Position numbers and translations under genes: made by a program | Notes under the pieces: generated by a model | Seen by the model: only the letters and a program-made list of their open reading frames with translations | Databases searched by the model: none | Told to the model about the DNA's origin: nothing | Origin: Prostheceraeus crozeri | Taxonomy: Eukaryota > Platyhelminthes > Polycladida > Euryleptidae | Length of the DNA: 64,000 nucleotides | Direction of reading: 5' to 3' | Assembly: GCA_907163375.1 (NCBI GenBank) | Contig: CAJQUW010010488.1 | Coordinates: forward strand, 17,740 to 81,739 | Part shown: piece after piece, positions 29,779 to 39,899 of the stretch | Layout: each line of letters begins with the position of its first letter | How positions within the stretch are numbered: position 1 is the first letter of the stretch

Positions 29779-32048
29779 TATTCGATCGAATCCGCTATTT
29801 CGTGTGGATGAACTTGACATCTTACTGTGATATAAAGGGTCGCCCATATTTGATTCCAGCTTGCTTCTCTTGACAGCAAACAAAATTTGTTGCAGAGTCA
29901 AGCAAATAAGGCCCAATTTTCAAAAACTGCCAAATCTTTCACCAAGTGCCAGGGTGGTATGCAATACTTTTGCGAAATAAAATGCCTTAGAGATTGGCTA
30001 TATGCAGGCACATATGGATGCAAACTGAACGGTTTCTTGGCTATGAGCTATTGGTTTGGGCTACAACCTAATCGCATTTACCTAATGTTGCATTTCCCCA
30101 AGCCAGCCTATCGTAATTATAATCCTGTAATATTTTTATACACTGCATGTTCAATATTTTCATCTACAATCAACGATCAATGTCACTTAACTATCACATG
30201 TTGATTTAAAAATTTGGCGGATGACTGAAGGTCGAAATTCCATCTTTTGCAGCGAATTGCGTGTATTTGTATTTCTTAATCTATTCGCGGCTGTTTATGT
30301 TTAAATGGCACATAGAATTGCAAACTTTCACATAGGAAAATGAAGTAATATGTAAGTTTGCTAGGTTTACGCTCATTTATACAGCATCATTTAATTAGTA
30401 TTAGCACATGAAAAGATCTAATTGTTCAAATATTTGACGATGAACAAATCAACAAAAATGAGATTAGCAATGAATATATCCCGTAAGTTTTATATGTCAA
30501 CATTTTATGGCTACTGAACTGAGAGCCTAACTAGCCTGCCTGACTGTGATACAATTTTTGATACATCCGGTGATTAACATCATCAGTTAAGGTTCAGAAA
30601 ATCAAGTTCCTATATCAGTTGGGTTGAACCTACATACAAGGTTTATAACCTACATTGCGGTTATTGCAATGTAACGCATATTTCATTTGAAGGAGCTATA
30701 CTTCGGGTTGAACGACATAACTTGAAAATCAGTAGGTTGCCTTCTACACCGCTCGTTAAGACATCTGGTGATCACATTCTTTCATTTGAAATTATTCAAA
30801 TTATCAACTTAGTGAGCATGTAGTGTATCTGAACATGCGTGACTGATTACAGAGAGCGTCTGTTCAACAACTACGATTATGACTCCCCTGCTCTCATGTT
30901 TGAGCGATAAGTCTTCAACATTTTTTGAGTGTGAACACGAAATTGAAATATTTTGACCACTACTTTATTCCGCTTGTCATGAGCATTCATGAAATTTGTT
31001 GTAATTGATCTTATTTCGACCATTTCCTTTTGTATTTTAAAAACTTTATCGCTTGGTCACATTTTTGGTCATTTAAGGTTCATCGTATAGGCTATACGCA
31101 AGCCTGTACAATTCTTACTTTTATACCAGTGACGTGAGATTTCCATGACACTTTAGATTCACTGTGTCTCAGCTATGCACATGATCGCGGACTGCTGTTC
31201 AGACCTTTGTGTGGTGAGTGATGGTCTCGATTTTAACGTAATGCTGTGTTAATGAAATATACGACATTATGTCTGCAATCGGTCTTCTTAACAATACCTT
31301 TGATTGTTTTCCGGATTTTACTTATACCTAACCGCGGTACCTTAAATTCGCATATGCAGACAAACCTTTTCCCTTTGTATTCTACGGTTTCCATTGTTTC
31401 GTCCTATCAGCTAGACTATGGACAAGTATATCCAGTTGTTACATTTATTATACCTTCGATTGTTTTCCAGATATTAGTGATGAATTACAAGCAACACTAA
31501 TTATCAAGATTGCTGTTTTTTGCGGTGATTTTTAAGTGCATTTGTAATTGTTTTGACTACAGTTGGTTGACACAACTTAGTCAAGGCATTTTCAGCGATG
31601 TTCCTCTTTTCTATACCTTGTAGTTGTTTTTCTATATGCGCTTCGGACTGTCCGATCATTATCGTATCTAAGATATTCGGTCTTCATTGCATAAATGTCG
31701 CAAGTCATTTTTATCCTATCTGACCTTTCTATGCTGTGCTTCCTACTGTAATAGAGTATGTAAAAATTGAGAACTCGACATTCATCTGTCGTCCTTCTCC
31801 CATGTCAACATTTGAATTTGGTGCAGCTATTGATTTTTGGAGTACCGCCTACATCAAGCTTTCCACCCGTGACCTTTATGACGTACTCGGGCTTTTTCCA
31901 GAGTTTTGTGCACCATTCTCAGCAGAGTTCATATTTTGATTGACAATAACATTTCTTGAAACAAAATATTGTTTCAACTCGTTGCACTGGTGGAAGATAG
32001 CGATTCAACCGACAATTGAATTTTGAAACAAAACCATCGCATCGATGA
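29779..32048. other. Unique interior of the 30-kb element, no gene recognised
   Basis: Open frames here are short (105 codons or fewer) and lack motifs. No Mutator-type transposase pattern was seen on either strand. The stretch probably belonged to the element before the Polinton arrived. Confidence 0.45.
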
Positions 32049-32723
32049 TGTAGTTACTGTACAATAACCGGTATTTACCGGTCGTAGGAGTGCTGGAGTG
32101 TCGGAGAAGTGTGTGTTCAAACTCAGACTGGATTAGTAGAACACTCTTCCACCGGTTAGAGCACTGTACAAACTCATTTTCCATGTAGCACCAATTGATT
32201 TGTTCATAAATGGGCAGTATTCTTGTAGTTACTGTACAATAACCGGTATTTACCGGTCGTAGGAGTGCTGGAGTGTCGGAGAAGTGCGTGTTCAAACTCA
32301 GACTGGATTAGTAGAACACTCTTCCACCGGTTAGAGCACTGTACAAACTCATTTTCCATGTAGCACCAAGAACTTTTCTGGAAAATCTTATCATATTTTG
32401 AAAAAATCGGTTTTTGGCGGTTTTTTCCGGTTGTTCGTGTAAGGAAAGTGCTGGAAGTTGCTGTACAAACTCAGTTTCTTGTTCTTGTATCTAAATTTTT
32501 TAGTCGGAATGCTGTACAAACTCGCTAACCAGGTAGCACCAATACTTGCACCAATTTTTCGAATTTAGATTTGAATTTTGAAGGTGAAGGAGTTCGAATT
32601 TTGGAAAACTTTTTGGCTGTACAAACTCTGCGTCATCAGTAGTACCTAAACATGTGGTTTCCTATTCTGTACAAACTCTATTCAAAAAGTTGTTGTTGAA
32701 GTTGGTGCTAACTTCAACGACAT
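32049..32723 (-). repeat. Right inverted arm of the 30-kb element
   Basis: Inverse of the left arm: about two tandem units (32049-32370) and the outer single-copy part, ending CTTCAACGACAT. It is shorter than the left arm because it has fewer tandem copies. Confidence 0.85.
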
Positions 32724-32732
32724 CAAGAATGT
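32724..32732. repeat. 9-bp target-site duplication, right copy
   Basis: CAAGAATGT, identical to 2715-2723. Confidence 0.9.
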
Positions 32733-33270
32733 TCATAAACTTCCGACCAGAAATTTCCGTTTCGTCCACCATAATAAATATTTTTTCTCCATTCACATAT
32801 CGAAACAATTTCTGTTGTTCTAACTGAAAGAGTTTTGGCATATGTTGCCGACATGATGACTCAGATGGGCAATGATGACCCATAAAATCAAATAAATCTC
32901 GTATCGCTTGATGCTCCAATTTATGTAAAGGAATGTCAGCGGCTAAAAACGCTGTTGTTACATGCTTAGCCATATCAGGTTTGAAGTTCAAGAAGGTCTG
33001 ACTTTCATGCTTTGATGAGGTGGGTACTGATGATGAAGAGGTAATTCTTTGTAACTTCGTCGTATGTTTGGCACTTTTACGATGACTGTCAATCATAAAC
33101 TGTTTCGCGTATTTCACCGGGCATTCACAAAGCACACAGAAAAGTTCATTCCTTGGTGTTACTTTAAATTCTTGAGGATATTGGCAAGTAGTTCTTTTGC
33201 ACTTGGATGCATCACTTTCAGCTGTCTTGGGCATTTCGAACAATCGAAGATAGTCAGTGTCAGTTAACAA
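32733..33270 (-). pseudogene. hAT-like transposase, N-terminal part
   Basis: On the minus strand the frame starts at 33270 (MLTDTDYLRLFEMPK). It carries a BED/CGGBP1-like zinc finger (CVLCECPVKYAKQFMIDSHR, C-x2-C then H-x5-H) and a first acidic catalytic motif, FIMVDETEISGRKFMN. It stops making sense exactly at the 9-bp duplication. Its continuation (GILEKPEVTHLYD) is at 2714 and downwards. The two parts plus the decayed tail would make about 580 residues, a normal hAT transposase size. Confidence 0.75.
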
Positions 33271-33349
33271 AAGATGTAGTTATGTGCGTTGAAATCCTTG
33301 CTAGAATATTTGGTGTCCCAATAGATTCGTTTTGATTGAAAAGAGTTCG

Positions 33350-33545
33350 GGAAACCCAGATCTAAAAATAGCGCTTAGGAAGGCCAGGTGTCTAAAAATA
33401 GCGCCTGGGAAGATCTGATTCCTGAAAAATTTACTGTCTTATTTAAACTTTTTGACCTTATTTGACTACATTTGACCTTATTTTTACTCTATTGACTTCA
33501 TTTATTTTGACCGTCTTTTTACTTTATTGACTTTTTGACTTTATT
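33350..33545. repeat. Short direct repeats and TTGAC-rich low-complexity DNA
   Basis: CTAAAAATAGCGC occurs twice (about 33362 and 33393). A run of TTGACCTTATTT-like units follows. No coding sequence is seen. Confidence 0.5.
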
Positions 33546-33657
33546 GACCGCCCTAGTGATTAGTAACTTCATCTCCATCATCGATGCTATGTAATATCAT
33601 ACATGTCATCATCATTTCATGCATAGAGTAAGTATATATAGTATACTCAATATATAG

Positions 33658-33859
33658 CAGGGATGCAGTCGACATTTGATAAACTTTCATCAAAAATGAT
33701 TGATGATTGATAGCGATGATCACTAAGAATAGGTTTGAAATGCTTATAATGATCAATTATAGGTCATCAGTTAATTTTTCAAAAAACTAGACTTTGCATA
33801 CTTGCCACCCGGAGTCCTATCAACCCCTGGAGTCAAAATGATAGGACTCCACATCCCTG
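33658..33859. mobile_element. hAT-type MITE, about 200 bp
   Basis: The ends CAGGGATG..CATCCCTG fit the CAGGG ends of hAT elements. The flanks are TA-rich (ATATATAG and ACATATAT), so a target duplication is not clear. Confidence 0.45.
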
Positions 33860-34082
33860 ACATATATGTATACCGTACTCTATGATTTCATGTTTGTAAC
33901 AAATTCGTCAATAAACTATCTTCAGTTCTTGTGTTAGTTCTGTGCCTCGGACATTGTGACACCCCATGAAAATCAAATCATTTAGAGGAGGCAGCGGGTC
34001 AAGAGAAGGGACTTAGATATGAAGCCAAATGTTCTTTGCAGAGGTGTAAAGCAAGTGATAAATGACTAGAATGAATGTATTG

Positions 34083-34435
34083 TACATTTATATATTTTCA
34101 TGGCACTTCTATTCTTCCCCCCTCACATTGCTGTTGTTGACACCCGGAAATGACACCTCAAAATAAGATAACTGCTCGTCATTCGTCTGTAGACAACAAT
34201 CACACGAAGTTCATGATCACAGATGTACCTTGTATTCTAACTGAGTATCCAAGGGACCAATCCTTCATCCCAGGGTTCAAGTCAGACTTCTCAGTCATGC
34301 TGTAGTTGTCACTCAGTGACAGATCAAGTCCACTCTAAATCCAATGTGCCTAACTTTGGCGAAATTTGATGATTTTGGAAAAGTTGAAAAATGTGGGGGA
34401 GAAGAATAGAAGTACCATTTTCATTTATAAATGTA
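34083..34435. mobile_element. Inverted-repeat element, about 353 bp
   Basis: Arms of about 45 bp: TACATTTATATATTTTCATG and CACTTCTATTCTTC on the left match the inverse on the right (GAAGAATAGAAGTACC, CATTTATAAATGTA). It is non-coding; the family was not identified. Confidence 0.55.
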
Positions 34436-34574
34436 ATACTGAATATAATGAATATTTAATAAGATGTAAACAAATATATTAAATGTGATGCAAACATAAC
34501 AATATATTTGATATGATAGAAACTACAATTGCGTATAAAATTACATTACATGAATATTCTTATGATGATGTATA

Positions 34575-34918
34575 CAGAGTTGCCAACTCTCACGCATTGG
34601 GCGTGAATCTCACGCATTCAGGCCTCTTCTCACGCTGGAGGCAAAATTTCTCACGCATTCAAGAAATTTCTCACGCCTGTTGTATTTATCTCACGCATTC
34701 GCATTTTTGATGTAATTCTTAACGACATTTCCTGATACAGCTGCACTTTCGCGTAAAATCTCTGCAGTTAAGCGAAACAACATGCTAACAGACCTAGATA
34801 TCTACTTCTTTGAGATGCAGAAAAAATACGAATACTCGTGTTAGACGTCTCAAGATGCAGTATATTTATCTAATACAATAATCTCACGCATTCCACTCAG
34901 CAAATGTTGGCAACCCTG
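34575..34918. mobile_element. hAT-type MITE with CTCACGC subterminal repeats
   Basis: The ends CAGAGTTGCCAAC and GTTGGCAACCCTG are inverse of each other apart from small changes. TGTATA flanks both sides directly. At least seven CTCACGC-type motifs lie inside, a subterminal pattern seen in hAT elements. Length 344 bp. Confidence 0.6.
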
Positions 34919-35778
34919 TGTATATACATAGTAATGATACAAGATTTATATACAAATATCATATTTTTTGTATATTGCGTCAAAAGAATTGCTGCATTAT
35001 ACAAAAATGTTTGAGTGAGCTCAACGTTCTAATGGAGGTAATGTCTGTGTTGATAAAGACACGTGTCTCTTGTAAACATTTATAGATATATTTCCCTACC
35101 CTACAGACCTACTATTCCGGTCCGTTGTGGTAATTTTAGTCTGAATGCCATTCCTGTAGACTTCCAATGACACTTTCGGAGCTCGACCTCTGGACCAAAA
35201 GATCGCTAAGCCACACACTTAATCACTGTCACGGAGACCACTAAACATGTTTGCAGATTCAAAAAATGTAATATTAAGAAAAAATCAACCAGCAATGTAT
35301 ACCGCGTACCATTGTATAAGCAATCCTATGTATCTATTACTAAGGCCCTATCATTAATTAGTAATAGAACGAGATGAGTGGGTCGCGCCTATGCCTAAAT
35401 ATAGATCTCCATTATAACGGCTTGGACCCAGCCTGAGAATGAAGGTTCATTAGCAAATTCGACGATTTACAAATCGTATTTTAAGCATGATTTACATTAT
35501 GACAAATCAAATTGAAAATGACTTACGTTATTGCCAGACATTTCTCGATCCTCGACTGTCACACCGCCACGGATAAGACAAACTCCTATAAAATGAAACT
35601 TTCGTCGACTCGCGCTTTTGTAGTTCCGTTACAAAGATTTCCAAGAACTGAATCAGCTCGGTTGGCTAAAAATAGTCAGACGACGCCATCAATGCGTCAT
35701 CTGTTCAATGATGGAGGAATCCCTATTCCCTGTCCAAAAATGTCCTATTTCCAGGAAATTGCTTTTCATTAATATTAT

Positions 35779-36161
35779 TTACCCGCAGCTCATGTGACGC
35801 TGATTTCCAAGAACTTGCAGCATCGTCTCGGAGTCATGTATGTGACAGACTTCATCAATTTTGTTCATCGATGAAGGAAATCTCAGATTCCCTAAATTAA
35901 TACTCCTTCCATCATCTGCTGCTTCATCTTGTCTGTCGTATCCAGGTCGTAGCTCCTTATCCTGATGTATCTTTTGTACTGCGTTTAATGCACAATCGAG
36001 TTTTAGTTTGTGCGGTCATGGGATAGGCGAGAGATTTTAGTGAACTGCTTATCAACGTCTTCGGATGTTTTAGACACCTTCCTCACTGGAGTGTCAATTG
36101 ATCCATCACATTCCCGATCTTTGATTGAAAGCAGTTGCTCAATACTTACTTCCCTCTTTAA
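35779..36161 (-). pseudogene. Unrecognised coding remnant, one frame change
   Basis: On the minus strand 36161 to about 36014 reads LKREVSIEQLLSIKDRECDG and onwards without stop. A second frame, about 36000-35779, reads LDCALNAVQKIHQDKELRPG through HIHDSETMLQVLGNQ to a TAA. Codon use and composition look protein-like in both. A frameshift or a lost intron near 36005 would join them. There is no ATG at the start, so it may be an exon or a processed copy. The family was not recognised. Confidence 0.35.
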
Positions 36162-36600
36162 CTAGCGAGCGGAACGAAAAATAAAGTGCGTGACTGCATC
36201 TAAGTCAGCTTCATCCAATTACCAGTCACTCTCCCTCCCCCTTCTCTCCTTTCTCCATCTCTCATATACTATACCAAAATAGGCTGATATCTTTGGGCTG
36301 AATACCTAAACAATATTCATGTCATCACACGAAGTATTGTTTTGGTGGAGGAAATTAATTTTTCTCTTAGTGAAGTAAAGCAATGTTTTACGTATTCGAG
36401 CTATTATTCATGTTAAGTTTGTAAGGCTATACTTTACGTACCGGTACAACACTCATATTAACTAATTAGAATAGCATTGATTCAGAATTAATTGATTAAC
36501 TCAATAGAATAAATAAACCGATTATTTGGAATGACAATTCACCTCAACCTCTATATACATCATGGACAGTTTTAACTTTTCTCGGCATTGGATAACTGTA

Positions 36601-36623
36601 GGGGCTAATTAAGGATTAGCCCC
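36601..36623. repeat. Hairpin GGGGCTAAT..ATTAGCCCC
   Basis: A 9-bp perfect stem with a 5-base loop, followed by G-rich and C-rich stretches; probably the end of a degraded DNA element. Confidence 0.45.
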
Positions 36624-36973
36624 ATCATTTTAAAAGTGGGGGGGGGCTTAAGCCCCAAATTCGGCCCCATCCGCCACCGCTGTCTTAAACTATTCGCTAA
36701 ATTGTTTGGAATTCAACTGGCCCCACTTAGAGTGATCAAAATTTGAACCGATAACCAAATTATTCCCTTGATGCCCATATTCTATAATGACAGTATTCCG
36801 ATTGTCCACAAGATTTTTCATCATGCTTTTGTTGCAAACAAGAACTTTTGTAAAAATTCAGGGATGGTCCCCTCCGATGATCAATTTCTCACGTCGCAAA
36901 ATAGCGAATTTCTCACAACCCCGATAACAATGATCAAGTAATCAAAACTATGTTTGAATTACTGATGAGTAGG

Positions 36974-39261
36974 CAGTGCTGCCACTCTGATATTTAGAAA
37001 ATCCCACGCAGGTGAATTTTTTTCACGCAGGCGTATTAAACAGTTACATGTAGCGCTACATCTACTTTACAAGACAAGGTTTATAAGTTCAACTTTTCCT
37101 TTCATTTTGTTTTGACTCATCACAACTACATGTGACCGTATGTGTAGGCTGTGTGGTGGTTATGTTCTGATAAATTTGATCTTAAATTACTATCTGTGAA
37201 ACTGCTTCAATTCGACCGGACAAGGACGAAACGTTGTCACCGACATTTTTGCGAAAATGAGACTTTTATATATTCGGAATGCGTATTGTCGAGCTGTCAC
37301 GTACCCTAATTTCTGTGTTCAAACCCTTTGAAGCATGAACTTGAGGAGCGTAAAGGAACAAGAAGCCATAAAGACCATAAAGAACAATAAAATTTTTAAA
37401 TCTATTTCGACTCTCCTGAAAAATCGTCACATGGTGCTTACAACGTTTCGTCTTGATACGGTCAAATTATGCTTCAACATGCGTTGAGAATGTATTATGG
37501 AAGTACATGTACGGTAAGTCTAAAGAGTGCACAATCTATTTTTTCTGTACTTATTCTCTTGCTTCCTTCAGACGATTAGCTCCGCATTTTAAATCTACAT
37601 CAATCATACATTAAATATTGCAGCTGCGCAATCCAACCAAAAACAAATGCTTTCAATTCATCAATACATGTATTTTGAAAACAACAAATATCGGTAGAGA
37701 GTATCTATCAAAAGACCTAACAAACGCAAGACTCGTAAAAACAAAATATAACAACAGAATATATCTATCAAAAGACCATAATAGTAAAAAAACAAACTCA
37801 AAGAGCTAGGCAGCTCTAGTGTACAGTCTACTAAAAAAGTCATAAATGAAATTATTCGATTAAAAATAAGCTCCAACGAATTATGCTCAGCTCTACTAGT
37901 TTCTATAAAAATGTCCAAACTTTCGAATACAAAATACAACAAGAGTACCTACTGATTATACGTACTGACAATGCATGTACATGCTACTACTACACACTGT
38001 ACAAAATATACTGTATAATTCAACTAAAAAAACTTTGAAGATAGCAATATTTGAGAAAATGTAAAAAACCGGGTACTGCTACTTTTTGGCAAACTGTTCA
38101 ATTGTTTTCTTTATGATTCTTTCTTTTGATTTTGTCTGTTCCGCTGTCAATTTCTTTTCGTCTTTTTCAATCTTCTTGCGTTTCATCTGAATAAGCGACA
38201 GTTTCTTTTGATACTCAGCTATCATCAATAAAGCAGATGATTCTTCTTCTTGGAGTTCGCTTTTATTTGATGCTATTTGCTGTTGCTTGTTCAACAATGC
38301 CATCTGCTCTTTCGATCTTTCCATTTCTTCCTCAATTTCTTCCTCCAATTTCCTCTTCCGCGCTGCTTGTTCCGATTTTTTCTTGTCGGCCTCTTTCTCC
38401 TCTTTCAGCCTCTTCTGGTATGATGCATGAGCATTGAAACCCATTTGGACTAGGTCTTCAGTCAAAGGAAAATTGTAACAACAGTAGTTCGAAGCCCGCA
38501 GATAGCCACTGATAACCAAGCATGAGTTCACTGAGATTTCATTCAAACAGTTTCGCTTTTTAGTAAACTGGATCTGACAGACAACTAAAAGCTCGTTCTA
38601 CCGCAGCATTTCCGTGAGGTATTGACAAAACGGAGGTGGACAATCGTGTGAGAATCGGATAGGCTTGTTGCGAAGTGTTGCAGTCACCGATGGCAGTCGA
38701 TTTCAGACTCCCGACATGAAGCCAGTGCTGAACTATATCGTTCTGTTCTTCAACTGCGCGTGAAATCCCATATTGACGCCACTCCGTTATCAGGGATGTG
38801 ACATCTTCACTGCTGTACATGTACTTCTTTGGCAATGGAAACAACTGCTGTTTCATCTTCGGTTTTCCGAAGAGCAGGATCCAGAAAACGAAGTTGCCTC
38901 ACTCGCTTGTCGGCCAGCCGTAAATAGCCTTGAAGTTTACTGGACAAAGTACAATAAAACTTTCGGACACGGTTGAAAAATTCAGTGCGCACTAATTCAC
39001 TAACAGAATCCAATTTCTTTCCGGTGTCTTCACCGATAAATATGGCAGAATCTGGAAGTTGTGAATCTCGATCAAATGAAATTTTCTTCAATCTTTTTGT
39101 TTTCATCAACATACGATACAAAATTATATAATATTCCTTAACAGATCATATGTAAGTATTATCCATATTTCCCTTCACGCACCTCTTCAAAATCCCACGC
39201 ATTTCACGCAGAAATATTTTTTTCACGCACTGCGTAAATTTACGCAGGAGTGGCAGCACTG
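36974..39261. mobile_element. hAT transposon with 8-bp target duplication
   Basis: The ends CAGTGCTGCCACTC and GAGTGGCAGCACTG are perfect inverse copies, flanked by identical TGAGTAGG (36966-36973 and 39262-39269). CACGCAG motifs cluster at both ends. Eight-base duplications are the hAT rule. At 2288 bp and without the N-terminal zinc finger, the copy is probably internally deleted. Confidence 0.9.
38079..39121 (-). pseudogene. hAT transposase, C-terminal part
   Basis: Open pieces on the minus strand are 39121-38807, 38856-38560 and 38546-38079. The middle piece has the hAT dimerisation motif SIPHGNAAVERAFSCLS. The last continues to a long Lys/Glu coiled coil (YQKRLKEEKEADKKKSEQAA) that ends the protein. 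Frame changes and stops between the pieces make it inactive. It lies fully within the 36974-39261 element. Confidence 0.7.
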
Positions 39262-39704
39262 TGAGTAGGGCAATTTTTCTTATGACAGTGTCTGATCATA
39301 TTTAGTCATATTTTGGTCATTTGTCTGTAGTTTTAGACAGCTAGTTGACTATGTAAAACTCGAAATTATAATTATTTCATTTATTGGCAATTTCTGCTTC
39401 AATGCAACGTCTTAGATAATTTGAAGAGCTTGAATGGAAAGCAAAGCGACGATTTTAAGTATCAAATTTTTATTCTCGAGAATTGTTAGAAAATGGTTAA
39501 AATAGAAAGGCAGCAGGCGCATTATATGTACAAAAATGATCATCTCATAATACATTTTTCAATTATGCAAATGATAAAAATTGTAAAAATTATTCCATTT
39601 GACTCAAAGTTAACAAAATATCACAAAAAGATTGGAACCTTAAGAAGATCATTCAGTTGATCAGCTATTTGTGACACGAATCAATACTTTCACTAGAAAA
39701 TGCT

Positions 39705-39899
39705 TCAACCCATCCGGGATGAAAATTGCAGTTCTCTGATCCTCTCTTCTCCGGCACCATCCCATGGCACTTCCGATTCCCATCGAGCTAAGTCCTTTCT
39801 CGTAACCATACCGACCACGTTGTTCTCTTCATTGACAATTACCAGATGCCGAAGTCCCAGCCCGCGGAATAAATGGAATATTCTCATCATTGACATGGT
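39705..39899 (-). CDS. CLCN7: CLCN7-like exchanger, last coding exon (second CBS domain)
   Basis: Acceptor CTTCCATAG|ACCATG at 39900. The exon encodes [20 protein letters not shown], then [13 protein letters not shown], the end of the second CBS domain of CLC-7-type chloride/proton exchangers of lysosomes, and stops with TGA at 39705. In animals this protein acidifies lysosomes together with OSTM1; that is family knowledge. It is the 3'-most of five exons seen on the minus strand, and the intron to the next is 6.3 kb. Confidence 0.88.
   Translation of the reverse strand, partial: TMSMMRIFHLFRGLGLRHLVIVNEENNVVGMVTRKDLARWESEVPWDGAGEERIRELQFSSRMG

Larger units (their letters stand above)
2724..32723. 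mobile_element. 30-kb foldback/Mutator-like element carrying a Polinton
   Basis: The element starts ATGTCGTTGAAGTTAGCACC and ends with the reverse complement of that sequence. It is flanked by a perfect 9-bp duplication. Its inverted arms (2724-4275 and 32049-32723) have a single-copy outer part of about 355 bp and an inner tandem array. A 9-bp duplication plus long inverted arms containing tandem repeats is the hallmark of Foldback elements and their Mutator-superfamily relatives (Phantom type); this classification is inference. No transposase of that type was recognised in the inner unique DNA (4276-5586, 29779-32048), so this copy looks non-autonomous. A 24-kb Polinton fills most of the interior. 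Its own 6-bp duplication shows it inserted separately. Confidence 0.8.
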
